Source of the DNA: Pseudomonas phenolilytica
Lineage (GTDB): Bacteria > Pseudomonadota > Gammaproteobacteria > Pseudomonadales > Pseudomonadaceae
Direction of reading: 5' to 3'
Assembly: GCF_021432765.1 (NCBI RefSeq)
Contig: NZ_CP058908.1
Coordinates: 2,938,001 to 3,002,000, forward strand
DNA: 64,000 bases
Shown here: positions 36,507-45,625 of the stretch, in pieces
Position numbering within the stretch: the first letter of the stretch is position 1
Layout of the letters: each line of letters begins with the position of its first letter
The notes under the pieces: model-generated
What the model saw: only the letters and a program-made list of their open reading frames with translations
What the model was told of the DNA's origin: nothing
Databases searched by the model: none
Program-made: the position numbers and the translations under genes

Positions 36507-38557
36507 GCGAAGGCTCCGGCAAGTTCCGCCGCGGACGGCGGCGGTCGCATCGGCACGCTGGCCGGTGCGTGGGGAAACAACGCCAGGCGCAGGCCGTGCA
36601 GTGCCTGTGCGGCCTTGCGGGCGATGCGCGTGGGATCGTCCTGCAGCAGCCGCAGCGTGCTCTCCAGGGCCTGCAGCAATTCTTCGGCGGGCGGCAGCTG
36701 GCGATGCGCCCGGGCGCAGGCGAGGAAGTGTTCGCGGAGCTGCTGCAGCACCATTTGCACCTGCTGTTCTTTGCCTCGCGTCAGGTGCAGCTCGCGCAGC
36801 TCCAGCAGCCGGAAGCACACGCGCAGCTCGCGCGTGGCATCGTTCAGCGCCTGACCGTCGTCGCCCAGCTGGGTGAGGCGCGGCAGCAGCTGCGCGGTGC
36901 GATCGACGAAGCTCGAGGCGACCGTCGCGTAATCCCGCTTGCGGCGCGTCACGGCCAGCTCGGCCAGGCTCAGCCAGCCATGCCGTTCCAGCCGGCGCGC
37001 CGCCCAGAACGTGCCGAACGGCCGACTCAGGCGCGCCCAGACCAGCGCGAAGATCACGCCGAGCGCGGTCGACAACGCGATGTCGGCGAACAGCTGGAAG
37101 TCCGCGCGATAGCTGTCCTGAATGGTGATATTGGAGATCGTCTGCACGGCCACCAGGATCACCGTGCCGGCATGTTGCGGGCGGCCGGCGAGGGTTCCCA
37201 GCACCAGCAGCGGCACGGCGAGGAGGGTGGCCAGGCTGCCGAAGTCGTGCACGTTGGGCATCAGCGCGAACAAATAGATGCCCGCCGCGACGGAGGAAAA
37301 CAGCGTGGCGATCAGAAACGAGCGGATGAATGGGGCCGGATTGTCCTGACTGGCGAAGAAGCATCCGGCTACCGCGGCGATGAAGACGCCGCTGTAGCCG
37401 TACTCCCAGCCGGAAACGAACCACAGCATGCAAAGACAGAAGATCGACAGGGCAACCGACGCGGCGGAGAACGCCAGCAGACCGTAATCGTAGTGGCGCG
37501 GACCGCCGATCAGCTGCTGCACGTGGTAGCGCAGTGCCGGCGCCGCATCGGCGTGGCCGTCGCGAAACTGCCGGTGCAGATCGAGACAGTCCTGCCAGAG
37601 ATCGACCAGCGCGCGCAGCTGACGCAGGCCGCTGTCGATCGCCAACGCGTGGGCCGGATGGGTATCGCAGAGCCAGGCGGCCAGTTGCTGGGCGCGCTCG
37701 CGCAGCTGTTCGGCGCTCCCGTCCGGCGCATCGCCCTGAATCCACTGATCGACATCCTGCAGGTATTCCTCCAGTTCCGGCAGCAGGCCATGCAGTTCGT
37801 CCTGCAGGCGGTGCAAGGCGTCCGCCGCGGAAATCAGCTGCGGCATCAGCATCGCCATGCGTGCACGAAACTCGCGCGCGTGCGTCGCCGACAGATGACT
37901 GCTGCTGTCGTAGCTCAGGTGATTGATCATGCCGTCCAGGCCCATCACGTCGACCAGCAGCGCGTTCAGCGCGCGCTGATCGGCCTCGCCAAGGTGCCGC
38001 GCATTGAGCATGCGGCTGACGGCGGCACGGCCATCCTGCAACAACAGGCCCATCTTCGCGCCGAGCGTGGTGGCGATACGGCTGGGAAACAGCACGGCAT
38101 TGACCACACTGGCGCAGACGATCCCCAGCAGGATTTCCTCGGAGCGCGCCAGAGCGACATCGAAGATCGTCGACGGGTGATTGACCTCGGCCAGGCTGAC
38201 CAGCGGCACCGTGTAGGCAGCCAGCATGAAGATGTAGCTGCGCGGCGAGCGGTCCAGCAATGATAGAAAGAGTAGGGCGCCGATCCACAGCGAGATCACC
38301 AGGCTCAGCATCACCGGTTGCTGGGCGAACATCGGCAGCAGTACGACCGACGCCGCCGCACCGAGCAGCGTGCCCAGCGCGCGGTAGATAGCCTTGGAGC
38401 GCGTCGCCCCGGAAAGCGGGTGCGACACGACATACACCGAGGCCATCGCCCAGTACGGGTTGTCCAGCGGAATCGCCAGGGCAATGTAGAGCGCGAGCAG
38501 GGCAGCAATCAGCGCCTTGGCCGAAAACAGCCATTCGCGCCAGGTCGGCATGGTCAT
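36503..38557 (-). CDS. AaeB-like FUSC-family aromatic acid efflux pump
   Basis: The 684-residue protein has two sets of about five to six transmembrane helices (beginning LIAALLALYIALAIPLDNPY and SAASVALSIFCLCMLWF), each followed by a cytoplasmic helical domain. This is the two-FUSC-domain layout of AaeB, which exports p-hydroxybenzoate and related aromatic carboxylates. ATG at 38557 matches the usual start just before the first helix; an upstream GTG at 38620 is in frame but adds an Arg/Pro stretch. The operon order is pump, DUF1656, adaptor, channel, divergent from an AraC regulator. Confidence 0.9.
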   Translation of the reverse strand: MTMPTWREWLFSAKALIAALLALYIALAIPLDNPYWAMASVYVVSHPLSGATRSKAIYRALGTLLGAAASVVLLPMFAQQPVMLSLVISLWIGALLFLSLLDRSPRSYIFMLAAYTVPLVSLAEVNHPSTIFDVALARSEEILLGIVCASVVNAVLFPSRIATTLGAKMGLLLQDGRAAVSRMLNARHLGEADQRALNALLVDVMGLDGMINHLSYDSSSHLSATHAREFRARMAMLMPQLISAADALHRLQDELHGLLPELEEYLQDVDQWIQGDAPDGSAEQLRERAQQLAAWLCDTHPAHALAIDSGLRQLRALVDLWQDCLDLHRQFRDGHADAAPALRYHVQQLIGGPRHYDYGLLAFSAASVALSIFCLCMLWFVSGWEYGYSGVFIAAVAGCFFASQDNPAPFIRSFLIATLFSSVAAGIYLFALMPNVHDFGSLATLLAVPLLVLGTLAGRPQHAGTVILVAVQTISNITIQDSYRADFQLFADIALSTALGVIFALVWARLSRPFGTFWAARRLERHGWLSLAELAVTRRKRDYATVASSFVDRTAQLLPRLTQLGDDGQALNDATRELRVCFRLLELRELHLTRGKEQQVQMVLQQLREHFLACARAHRQLPPAEELLQALESTLRLLQDDPTRIARKAAQALHGLRLALFPHAPASVPMRPPPSAAELAGAFA

Positions 38558-38740
38558 AGCAGGTCTGTTCTGAAGAAGCGCGCGCCGGGGAGGAGGTGAC
38601 AGGGCGCCACGCAAGCACACAAGAAGTTACATTTAACGCGAATTCGCTATGACAAATTGAACAAGCACTAGGACAATTGCGACCTATCCGGGCGTTCGAT
38701 GTCGACGTAAACGCCCGTCTTGCTTTGCTGAATCACGACA

Positions 38741-39628
38741 ATGACCAAACGCATACCCAATTACGCGCTGTACGGTCAGGCCGCCTTGCCGAGCTGGCAG
38801 AACCTGCTGCATCTGGAGTGGATCAGCACGCGAGGCGAGTCGCATCAGCGCGAAATTCGCCCGCATCAGCACGATTCATTGCTACAGATCGTCTACGTGC
38901 GTCGGGGGCACGGCGAGGTTTCGCTGGAAAACAGCCGCATGGCGTTCCAGGCGCCGTGCCTGATCCTGCTGCCGCAACGCACCGTGCATGCGTTTCGCTA
39001 CAGCGCCGAGACTGACGGCCCGGTCATCACGGTGGCACAGCGGCCGCTCGAGTCGACGGCGCGCATTCTCTCCGCCGATCTGCTGGCATTCCTGCAGCGT
39101 CCGGTAGTCGTGGCGTTGCCGTGGCCAGCCGATGGCAGCGAGCCGATCTGGCCGCTATTCGAGCTGATCGAGGCCGAAGCCGAAAGTCAGGCCCCCGGAA
39201 GCGTCGCTGCCGGGCAGGCGCTGCTGGCTGCGTTGCTGCTGCGCATCACACGGCTTGAGCGCCCGGCGCCGACACCCATCCAGAGCCGCGGGCGCCGCTC
39301 GGCCATGTTGGGGCGGTTTCGCGAGCTGGTCGATGCGCATTATCGTCAGCAGTGGTCGCTCGGCCGCTATGCGGAGGCGCTCGGCGTCACAGTGGCCACG
39401 CTGGGGCGTGCCTGTCGCGAACAATTCGGCGAATCGCCAAGCGCAATCGTCAGTGCACGCATCGTCCGCGAAGCGCAACGGCAACTGGCGTACACCAGCC
39501 TTGATATCCAACAGATCGCTCGCGACCTAGGCTTTGCCGATGCGGCGTATTTCAGCCGGTTCTTCCGCAAACAGTCCGGCCTCAAACCTAGCGATTTCCG
39601 CGCCGCATTCCGTGATGCGCAGTCGTGA
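38741..39628 (+). CDS. AraC-family regulator (PobR-like)
   Basis: The 295-residue protein has an N-terminal cupin sensing domain (REIRPHQHDSLLQIVYVRRG) and a C-terminal double helix-turn-helix (SLGRYAEALGVTVATLGRAC, DIQQIARDLGFADAAYFSRF, FRKQSGLKPSDFR). The N-terminal pattern resembles PobR/PobC regulators responding to hydroxybenzoate. It is divergent from the AaeB-like efflux operon with 183 bases between starts, which makes that operon its likely target. Aromatic-acid responsiveness is inferred from both facts. Confidence 0.85.
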   Translation: MTKRIPNYALYGQAALPSWQNLLHLEWISTRGESHQREIRPHQHDSLLQIVYVRRGHGEVSLENSRMAFQAPCLILLPQRTVHAFRYSAETDGPVITVAQRPLESTARILSADLLAFLQRPVVVALPWPADGSEPIWPLFELIEAEAESQAPGSVAAGQALLAALLLRITRLERPAPTPIQSRGRRSAMLGRFRELVDAHYRQQWSLGRYAEALGVTVATLGRACREQFGESPSAIVSARIVREAQRQLAYTSLDIQQIARDLGFADAAYFSRFFRKQSGLKPSDFRAAFRDAQS

Positions 39629-39937
39629 CGGGCAGAAAGTGGACACGAAGAGACTCAGCATCGCGCTGGATAGCGCGCTGACGCTGTTGTCCCGCCTACA
39701 GTCGATATCTATGAGTTCTCATAATCTATATTATGTTAAATAGGATATTTATCTCCATCCTGTCACTTGCGGGAATCCTTGGTAGCCCACAATGATATTG
39801 AGCCATCGCTAGCCATCCTCCGCCCTTTGATCCTCATCAACGTTAGATGCCGGCCCATGACGCTGTCCGCTGCACTGCCTCGTGGCGTGCAACTGCGCGT
39901 GTTATGTTGCGGCGTCCATTTCACCGGGAGTCTTTCC
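39629..39937. other. Non-coding interval with an AT-rich core
   Basis: There is no credible gene. The core at about 39700-39760 is markedly AT-rich for this genome and holds short palindromes (TGAGTTCTCA at 39711-39720; ATAAT-CTAT-ATTAT at 39721-39734). It may hold the promoter of the PCuAC gene or be a short acquired segment. Confidence 0.4.
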
Positions 39938-40441
39938 ATGCTGCTTCGCCTATTGACCGCGAGCTGTCTGAGTGCGTTTTGCCTGGCTGCTAACGCCCAG
40001 GAGCATCATCATTCATCATCTGCACCCGCTCAGGCCGCAACCGTTTCGGTAAGCCAGGCCTGGTCGCGTGCCATGCCGCCGAGCGCCGCTAACGGTGCGG
40101 TTTATTTCGTGCTGGACAATGCGGGCGATCGGGATGATCGGCTGATCGCCGCGCACACGTTGCGCGCGGAGAAAGCCGAGCTGCACACCCATGTGCACGA
40201 AGGCGACATGATGCGCATGCAACAGGTGGACTCCGTAGCCGTTCCGGCTGGCGAAACGGTCCGTTTTCAACCCAGCGGCAACCACGTGATGCTGTTCGGT
40301 CTGAAGCAACCGTTGGCGGCTGGCGAGCGCTTCGAGCTGACGCTCGAGTTTGAACATGCCGGCCAAATCACCACCGATGTCGATATTCTCGATGAAGCAC
40401 CGGCCGCGCCGCCGGCTGCCAACCCGCACATGCATCACTGA
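39938..40441 (+). CDS. Periplasmic copper chaperone PCuAC
   Basis: The 167-residue protein has a signal peptide ending near ANAQE, a His-rich segment (EHHHSSS) and a PCuAC domain. Copper ligands follow the HxnMx21HxM pattern: His83 and Met94 (ELHTHVHEGDMMRM), His116 and Met118 (NHVMLFGL). The C-terminal tail ends HMHH. PCuAC delivers Cu(I) to cytochrome c oxidase. GGGAG precedes ATG at 39938. A terminator follows. The extra His clusters at both ends suggest added copper-holding capacity. Confidence 0.9.
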   Translation: MLLRLLTASCLSAFCLAANAQEHHHSSSAPAQAATVSVSQAWSRAMPPSAANGAVYFVLDNAGDRDDRLIAAHTLRAEKAELHTHVHEGDMMRMQQVDSVAVPAGETVRFQPSGNHVMLFGLKQPLAAGERFELTLEFEHAGQITTDVDILDEAPAAPPAANPHMHH

Positions 40442-40457
40442 TCGAGTATCGTCGGTC

Positions 40458-40484
40458 GGGCGCCAGATCGGCGCCCTCCTTTCC
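40458..40484. terminator. Terminator between converging PCuAC and gor genes
   Basis: GGGCGCC (40458-40464) pairs with GGCGCCC (40470-40476), followed by TCCTTTCCTG. Confidence 0.65.
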
Positions 40485-40499
40485 TGTGGCTTCGCCCGT

Positions 40500-41858
40500 T
40501 CAGATCGACGCAGGCGTGCGCATGGTGACGAACTCTTCCGCCGCCGTGGGATGAATGCCCACGGTTTCGTCGAATACCCGCTTCGTCGCCCCGGCCTTAA
40601 GGGCAACGGCCAGCCCCTGCATGATTTCGCCGGCATCGGGTCCGGCCATGTGGCAACCCAGCACGCGATCGGTTTCGGCATCGACCACCAGCTTCATCAG
40701 GCTGCGTTCCAGGCTGTCGGTCATGGTCAGTTTCATCGGACGGAAGCGACTCTCGAAGACGGTGACCTTGCGGCCCTGCTTGCGCGCCTCCTCTTCGGTT
40801 AGGCCGACAGTCGCCATGTTCGGCAGGCTGAATACCGCAGTCGGGATGCAGGTGTAGTCCACCGGACGATAATCTTCCGGTTTGAACAAGCGACGCGCCA
40901 CCGCCATGCCTTCGGCAAGCGCGACTGGTGTCAGCTGCACGCGGCCAATGACGTCGCCGATGGCGAGGATCGATGGAATCGACGTGCGGAACTCGTCGTC
41001 GACGGCGATGAAGCCGCGCTCGTCCAGCGCCACCTCGAGCGTGTCGAGCCCCAGTCCGTCGAGCATCGGCCGGCGGCCGGTGGCGTAGAAAATGCAATCC
41101 GCTTCCAGCGTCCGGCCGTCCTTGAGTGTCGCCAGCAGGCTGCCGTCCGTTTGCCGATCGATGCGGGCGATATCCGCGTTGAACTGTAGATCGACGCCCT
41201 TCTTGATCAGTTCGTCCTTCAGATGATCGCGCAGCGAGCCGTCGAAGCCGCGCAGGAACAACTCGCCGCGATACAGCAGCGAGGTTTGTGCGCCGCAGCC
41301 GTGAAAGATCGAAGCGAACTCCACCGCGATGTAGCCGCCACCGACGACCAGTACGCGCCGCGGCAGCACCTCCAGATAGAACGCCTCGTTGGAGGTGATG
41401 GCGTGCTCGCGCCCGGGAATGTCCGGCACCTGCGGCCAGCCGCCGGTGGCGATCAGGATGTGTTCGGCGCTGTAGTGCTTGCCGTCCACCTCGACGGTGT
41501 GCGCGTCGACCAGGCGCGCATGCGCTTGCAGCAGGGTCACACCGCTGTCGACCAGCAGGTTGTGATAGATGCCGTTGAGGCGCTGGATTTCGCGGTTCTT
41601 GTTGGCGATCAGCGACGTCCAGTCGAAGCTCGCGCCCTCGACCGTCCAGCCGTAACTCTGTGCCTGGGCGATGTCTTCGGCGTAGTGCGCGCCGTAGACC
41701 AGCAGTTTCTTCGGCACGCAGCCGACGTTGACGCAGGTGCCTCCCAGATAGCGGCTCTCGGCCACGGCAACCCGTGCGCCGAAGCCCGCTGCGAAGCGCG
41801 CTGCGCGCACACCGCCGGAGCCGGCGCCGATGACGAATAGATCGAAGTCGTAAGCCAT
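40500..41858 (-). CDS. gor: Glutathione-disulfide reductase
   Basis: The 452-residue flavoprotein has the FAD motif [14 protein letters not shown], redox disulfide Cys42-Cys47 ([13 protein letters not shown]), the NADP motif [16 protein letters not shown] with downstream [10 protein letters not shown], and the catalytic [11 protein letters not shown] near the C terminus. It recycles oxidised glutathione with NADPH. AAGGAGA precedes ATG at 41858 by about 10 bases. Converges on the PCuAC gene. Length and motifs are standard for bacterial Gor. Confidence 0.93.
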   Translation of the reverse strand: MAYDFDLFVIGAGSGGVRAARFAAGFGARVAVAESRYLGGTCVNVGCVPKKLLVYGAHYAEDIAQAQSYGWTVEGASFDWTSLIANKNREIQRLNGIYHNLLVDSGVTLLQAHARLVDAHTVEVDGKHYSAEHILIATGGWPQVPDIPGREHAITSNEAFYLEVLPRRVLVVGGGYIAVEFASIFHGCGAQTSLLYRGELFLRGFDGSLRDHLKDELIKKGVDLQFNADIARIDRQTDGSLLATLKDGRTLEADCIFYATGRRPMLDGLGLDTLEVALDERGFIAVDDEFRTSIPSILAIGDVIGRVQLTPVALAEGMAVARRLFKPEDYRPVDYTCIPTAVFSLPNMATVGLTEEEARKQGRKVTVFESRFRPMKLTMTDSLERSLMKLVVDAETDRVLGCHMAGPDAGEIMQGLAVALKAGATKRVFDETVGIHPTAAEEFVTMRTPASI

Positions 41859-41929
41859 GAGATGTTGTCTCCTTCTAGAGCGGGACAGCATACCCCAGCC
41901 ATCGCGCACCATCAGCGGAGGAGTGACGC

Positions 41930-42352
41930 ATGCCCCCTACCCTTACCCACATCGCCCTGCATGTGCCGGATCTGGACGCCTGCATCGATTTCTACTCGCG
42001 TTTCTGTGGCATGCACGTATTCCACCAACGCGCGGGCAAGGGCTCGCGCATCGTCTGGATGGCCGAGCCCGGAAAGGAGCGCGAGTTCATCTTCGTGATC
42101 ATGCCGGGTGGACACGACCGCGCGCTGGCGGGCGATGACTACAGCCATTTCGGCTTCGCCCTGGACAGCCGCGCCGCGGTCGATGCGATTGCCGACGAGG
42201 CACGTGCGGCTGGTTGTCTGATCTGGGAACCGCGCGATGAACCCTATCCGGTCGGCTATTACTGCGGCCTGCGCGATCCTGCGGGCAACTATGTGGAATT
42301 CAGCTACGGGCAGCCGCTCGGTCCCGGTGCGCAGGAATTGCCGGCGCCCTGA
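41930..42352 (+). CDS. VOC (glyoxalase/bleomycin resistance) family protein
   Basis: The 140-residue protein has the two beta-alpha-beta-beta-beta modules of the VOC fold: [20 protein letters not shown] and [19 protein letters not shown], ending [18 protein letters not shown]. Metal-site residues are the early His of THIALHV, His in DYSHFGF and Glu in YVEFSY, typical of lactoylglutathione lyase-type or dioxygenase members. The true substrate cannot be told. GGAGGAG precedes the ATG. It is divergent from gor, which would supply glutathione if it is a glyoxalase. Confidence 0.82.
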   Translation: MPPTLTHIALHVPDLDACIDFYSRFCGMHVFHQRAGKGSRIVWMAEPGKEREFIFVIMPGGHDRALAGDDYSHFGFALDSRAAVDAIADEARAAGCLIWEPRDEPYPVGYYCGLRDPAGNYVEFSYGQPLGPGAQELPAP

Positions 42353-42358
42353 AAAACG

Positions 42359-42390
42359 AATGGGCCACCCGAAGGTGGCCCATTTCGTCC
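42359..42390. terminator. Strong bidirectional terminator
   Basis: A perfect 11-base stem (42359-42369 with 42374-42384) closes a CGAA loop. It is preceded by GAAAAACG and followed by TTCGTCC. It separates the converging VOC and galU genes. Confidence 0.85.
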
Positions 42391-42412
42391 GGCGGCGCGT
42401 CGCGTTCTGCGA

Positions 42413-43249
42413 TCAGAACTTGCCGCTCAGGTAGAAGTGCTCGTAGCAGTAGTTGGTCGCGGCGATGTAGCCCTCGGCGCTACCACAGTCGAAACGCTGG
42501 CCCTTGAACTTGTAGGCCAGCACGCAACCGTCCTGCGCCTGCTTCATCAGCGCGTCGGTGATCTGGATCTCGCCGCCCTTGCCCGGCTCGGTCTGCTCGA
42601 TCAGCGCGAAGATGTCCGGTGTCAGGATGTAGCGGCCGATGATCGCCAGGTTGGACGGCGCGTCCTCGGGCTTGGGCTTCTCGACCATGTGGCTGACGCG
42701 GAAGATGTCGTCGCGGATCATTTCGCCGGCAATTACACCGTACTTGCTGGTTTCCTCCGGCGGCACTTCCTGGATCGCCACGATCGAGCAGCGGAACTGG
42801 TTGTACAGCTTGACCATCTGCGCCAGGACCGGATCGCCGCCGAGGTTGATGCACAGGTCGTCGGCCAGCACCACGGCGAACGGCTCGTCGCCGATCAGCG
42901 GACGGCCGCTGAGGATGGCGTGGCCGAGGCCTTTCATTTCAATCTGGCGGGTGTAGGAGAACGTGCATTCGTCGATCAGGCGGCGGATACCGACCAGATA
43001 CTTCTCCTTGTCGGTGTTGCGAATCTGGTGTTCGAGCTCATAGCTGATATCGAAGTGGTCTTCCAGCGAGCGCTTGCCGCGTCCGGTCACCATCGCGATT
43101 TCGGTCAGGCCCGCGGCCAGTGCCTCTTCGACCCCGTATTGGATCAGGGGCTTGTTCACCACCGGCAGCATTTCCTTGGGCATGGCTTTGGTTGCAGGTA
43201 GAAAACGCGTGCCATAGCCGGCAGCGGGAAAAAGGCATTTCTTGATCAT
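42413..43249 (-). CDS. galU: UTP-glucose-1-phosphate uridylyltransferase
   Basis: The 278-residue protein begins MIKKCLFPAAGYGTRFLPAT followed by KAMPKEML, the nucleotidyltransferase signature, with VVLADDLCIN (metal-binding Asp), SKYGVIAGE and MVEKPKPEDAPSNLAI. GalU makes UDP-glucose for LPS, exopolysaccharide and trehalose precursors. AAGGA precedes ATG at 43249. Monocistronic, ending at the strong terminator. The C-terminal Cys-containing GQRFDCGSAEGY is standard. Confidence 0.95.
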   Translation of the reverse strand: MIKKCLFPAAGYGTRFLPATKAMPKEMLPVVNKPLIQYGVEEALAAGLTEIAMVTGRGKRSLEDHFDISYELEHQIRNTDKEKYLVGIRRLIDECTFSYTRQIEMKGLGHAILSGRPLIGDEPFAVVLADDLCINLGGDPVLAQMVKLYNQFRCSIVAIQEVPPEETSKYGVIAGEMIRDDIFRVSHMVEKPKPEDAPSNLAIIGRYILTPDIFALIEQTEPGKGGEIQITDALMKQAQDGCVLAYKFKGQRFDCGSAEGYIAATNYCYEHFYLSGKF

Positions 43250-43808
43250 GTGAGTCCTTGAAATAAAGGTTCCAGTTGATGCACTGCCTTGATAGATAGC
43301 AGCTGCCCTCGCGGGGTTCGCCGGAAGCCCGACGCAGAGGCTACGACCATGCAAATCACAGGGGGTTCGCCGGGCTGCGGCAAATCCGAAAGTGCGCCGA
43401 CCTTGCAACCGCCGGGACTACGCGCAAGCCAACAAACAGTCCCGTTCAGCGGGCGCCACGCTAATGGCTATTGGCCCGTCTGTAAATGCTCTACAGCGGC
43501 CTCGTGATACAAAAAAATCCTGCCCCGAACGAGACCGTCAAACCGCGTCGCAAACGGCCTGTTCCGGAAACCGCGCTTAGCTGATCCAGATCAGCGAACA
43601 CGATGATTTCACTGAAGTTTGTCGTCCGAGTGACGTCAACCGTACGTATCGCAAATATCATATCGCCACTATCGTTGTTGCCCGGCGTGCAGGCCGCCAT
43701 TTCCCTTTAAAGAACGCGGCTATTAGGCCGATAGCGAGTCTGCAGTCATTTGGCGCCCGCCTTGCCACCGCCCGGCATGTGCGTGCAGCAGTAGATCTAA
43801 GGACGAAC
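43250..43808. other. Long non-coding interval between galU and the chemoreceptor gene
   Basis: No gene is supported in these 559 bases; the open frames present are short, Arg/Ser-rich and lack plausible ribosome sites. It must hold the promoters of the divergent galU and chemoreceptor genes and contains the palindrome at 43580-43595. A small RNA cannot be excluded. Confidence 0.5.
43580..43595. promoter_or_regulatory. Anr/Dnr-like palindrome
   Basis: GCTGAT-CCAG-ATCAGC is a perfect 6-base inverted repeat. It matches the Anr/Dnr/FNR box TTGAT-N4-ATCAA at 8 of 10 defined positions, with both outer bases changed symmetrically (CTGAT-N4-ATCAG). It is 214 bases before the haem-chemoreceptor start, so its target is uncertain. 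Confidence 0.35.
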
Positions 43809-45431
43809 ATGACCAACTCCCCCGCTCCTCGACAACTGTCCGTACAGACCAAGATCAACCTGGCGCTGCTGCTCGTGCTGCTGCTGATCATGTCCGCCTC
43901 GCTCTACATCGCGGCCAGTGCCGAGAAGAACCTGGTCCTGCACGTGGTCGAACAGCAGACCAAGGATGCCGCCGACTCCTATTTCGACAGCATCAACACC
44001 ATGATGCTGACTGGCACGATGGCCCAGCGCGACGTGCTGCGGCAGAAGATTCTCGCCCGTCCCGGTGTGATCGATGCGCGCATCGTGCGCGGCGATGCGG
44101 TCATCAAGACCTTCGGCGCCGGTTTTGACCATCAGGCGCCGGCCGATGCTTTGGATCGCAGTGCCCTGGCCGGCAAGGCGATCATGGAGGTCACCAAGCA
44201 GAACGGTCGTCGGGTGCTGACCGTGATCAACCCGATCCTGGCTCATGCCGATTATCGCGGCACCAACTGCCTGACCTGTCACCAGGTGGCCGAGAACACG
44301 GTGATGGGCGCCGTGCGCATCAGCTACGACCTCAAGGCGCTGGACGCCGAAGTCGAACGCAACATCTGGCTGCTCGGCGGCATCCAGCTGCTCCTGCTGC
44401 TGGCCGGCGTTGGCGTGATGATCTACACCGTGCGCCGCGTGATCATCAGCCGCATCCACGCCATGCGCCACACGATGGAAGCGATGACCCGCGACGAAGA
44501 CCTGAGCCGCAGCGTATCGATCGGTGCGCAGGACGAAATCGGCGCGATGGGCAACGCGTTCAACCGCATGATCGAGAAGTTCCGCCACAGTCTCGAAGCC
44601 GTGGCTGGCGTGACGCGCCAGCTGGGCGACGTTTCCGACCGGGTATCCCATGTTGCGGAAAAAACCCTCGGTGCGGTCATGGAGCAGCGCAGCGAGACCG
44701 ACATGGTCGCCTCGGCGATGAACGAGATGAGCGCCACCGTGCAGGAAGTCGCGCGCAACGCCAACCAGACCGCTACCGCCTCCAACGACGCCGACCTCGA
44801 ATCCAAATCCGGCGTGCGCGTGGCCAGTGAGGCGCTGGACGGTATCGACACGCTGATCCAGGACATCGAAAAGGCCGCCGTCGTCGTACGCCAGCTCGAA
44901 GCGGACAGCGCCAGCATCGATACCGTGGTGGGGGTAATCAACGGCATCGCCGAGCAGACCAACCTGCTGGCCCTGAACGCGGCCATCGAGGCCGCGCGGG
45001 CCGGCGAGCAGGGTCGCGGCTTCGCCGTGGTCGCCGACGAGGTGCGCACCCTCGCCTCGCGCACGCAGAAGTCCACCGAGGAAATCCAGCGCATGATCGA
45101 GCAGCTGCAACAGGGCGTGGGCAATGCCGTGCAGGCGATGATCGCCGCCCAGTCGCGCGCGCGCTCGGGTTCCGATTGCGTGGCCCGCGCGGCGCAGAGC
45201 CTCGGCGCCATCGCCGATGAAGTCGGCACGATCAACGAGATGAATACCCAGATCGCCACCGCTGCCGAGCAGCAGAGCGCGGTTGCCGAGGAGATCAACC
45301 GCAACATCACCAACATCAGCCGGATCGCCGACACCACCTCGGCCGATGCCACCCAGACCTCGCAGATCAGCGAGGAACTGGTGCGTCTGGCCGCCGAACT
45401 GAACCGTCTGGTCGGCCAGTTCAAGCTCTGA
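43809..45431 (+). CDS. Methyl-accepting chemotaxis protein with a periplasmic CxxCH haem c site
   Basis: The 540-residue chemoreceptor has TM1 at about 14-36, a periplasmic sensor at about 37-187, TM2 at about 188-208, HAMP at about 210-262 and a signalling domain. The tip is intact ([20 protein letters not shown] then [18 protein letters not shown]). The sensor contains Cys154-Leu-Thr-Cys157-His158, the covalent haem c attachment motif, near its membrane-proximal end. Haem c-binding sensor domains of chemoreceptors are known in Geobacter; this would sense redox state, O2, NO or a similar ligand. AAGGA precedes ATG at 43809. It lies upstream of hemN and ends at a hairpin terminator. Confidence 0.85.
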   Translation: MTNSPAPRQLSVQTKINLALLLVLLLIMSASLYIAASAEKNLVLHVVEQQTKDAADSYFDSINTMMLTGTMAQRDVLRQKILARPGVIDARIVRGDAVIKTFGAGFDHQAPADALDRSALAGKAIMEVTKQNGRRVLTVINPILAHADYRGTNCLTCHQVAENTVMGAVRISYDLKALDAEVERNIWLLGGIQLLLLLAGVGVMIYTVRRVIISRIHAMRHTMEAMTRDEDLSRSVSIGAQDEIGAMGNAFNRMIEKFRHSLEAVAGVTRQLGDVSDRVSHVAEKTLGAVMEQRSETDMVASAMNEMSATVQEVARNANQTATASNDADLESKSGVRVASEALDGIDTLIQDIEKAAVVVRQLEADSASIDTVVGVINGIAEQTNLLALNAAIEAARAGEQGRGFAVVADEVRTLASRTQKSTEEIQRMIEQLQQGVGNAVQAMIAAQSRARSGSDCVARAAQSLGAIADEVGTINEMNTQIATAAEQQSAVAEEINRNITNISRIADTTSADATQTSQISEELVRLAAELNRLVGQFKL

Positions 45432-45439
45432 ACGCCGAG

Positions 45440-45462
45440 CGCGGGGCGCCCTGCCCCGCGCC
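45440..45462 (+). terminator. Hairpin terminator after the chemoreceptor gene
   Basis: GCGCGGGGC (45440-45448) pairs perfectly with GCCCCGCGC (45454-45462). No long T tract follows. Confidence 0.55.
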
Positions 45463-45625
45463 GTGTCTGCGGTGGAAGCGTCGCCCCGGCGTTTGCCGCC
45501 AGACTTCTTGATCGGAAACAGTCGGCTCGCGTGCGCGAATCGGCGATAATCCGCGCCAGCCTCTCGGCCGGACCGGCGCATGCCGCGGCCTTCCCCCCCT
45601 TTCAACCCGCAAGGTGAAACCGAAC

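Noticed and set aside
45508..45521. Possible Anr box before hemN (TTGAT-N4-AACAG)
   Set aside because: Only the left half is good; the right half has two or more mismatches to ATCAA, so it is weak evidence despite hemN being a usual target.
43797..45605. A 602-codon minus-strand open frame opposite the chemoreceptor gene
   Set aside because: It is an antisense artefact of high GC third positions, His/Gly/Leu-rich with no fold signature.
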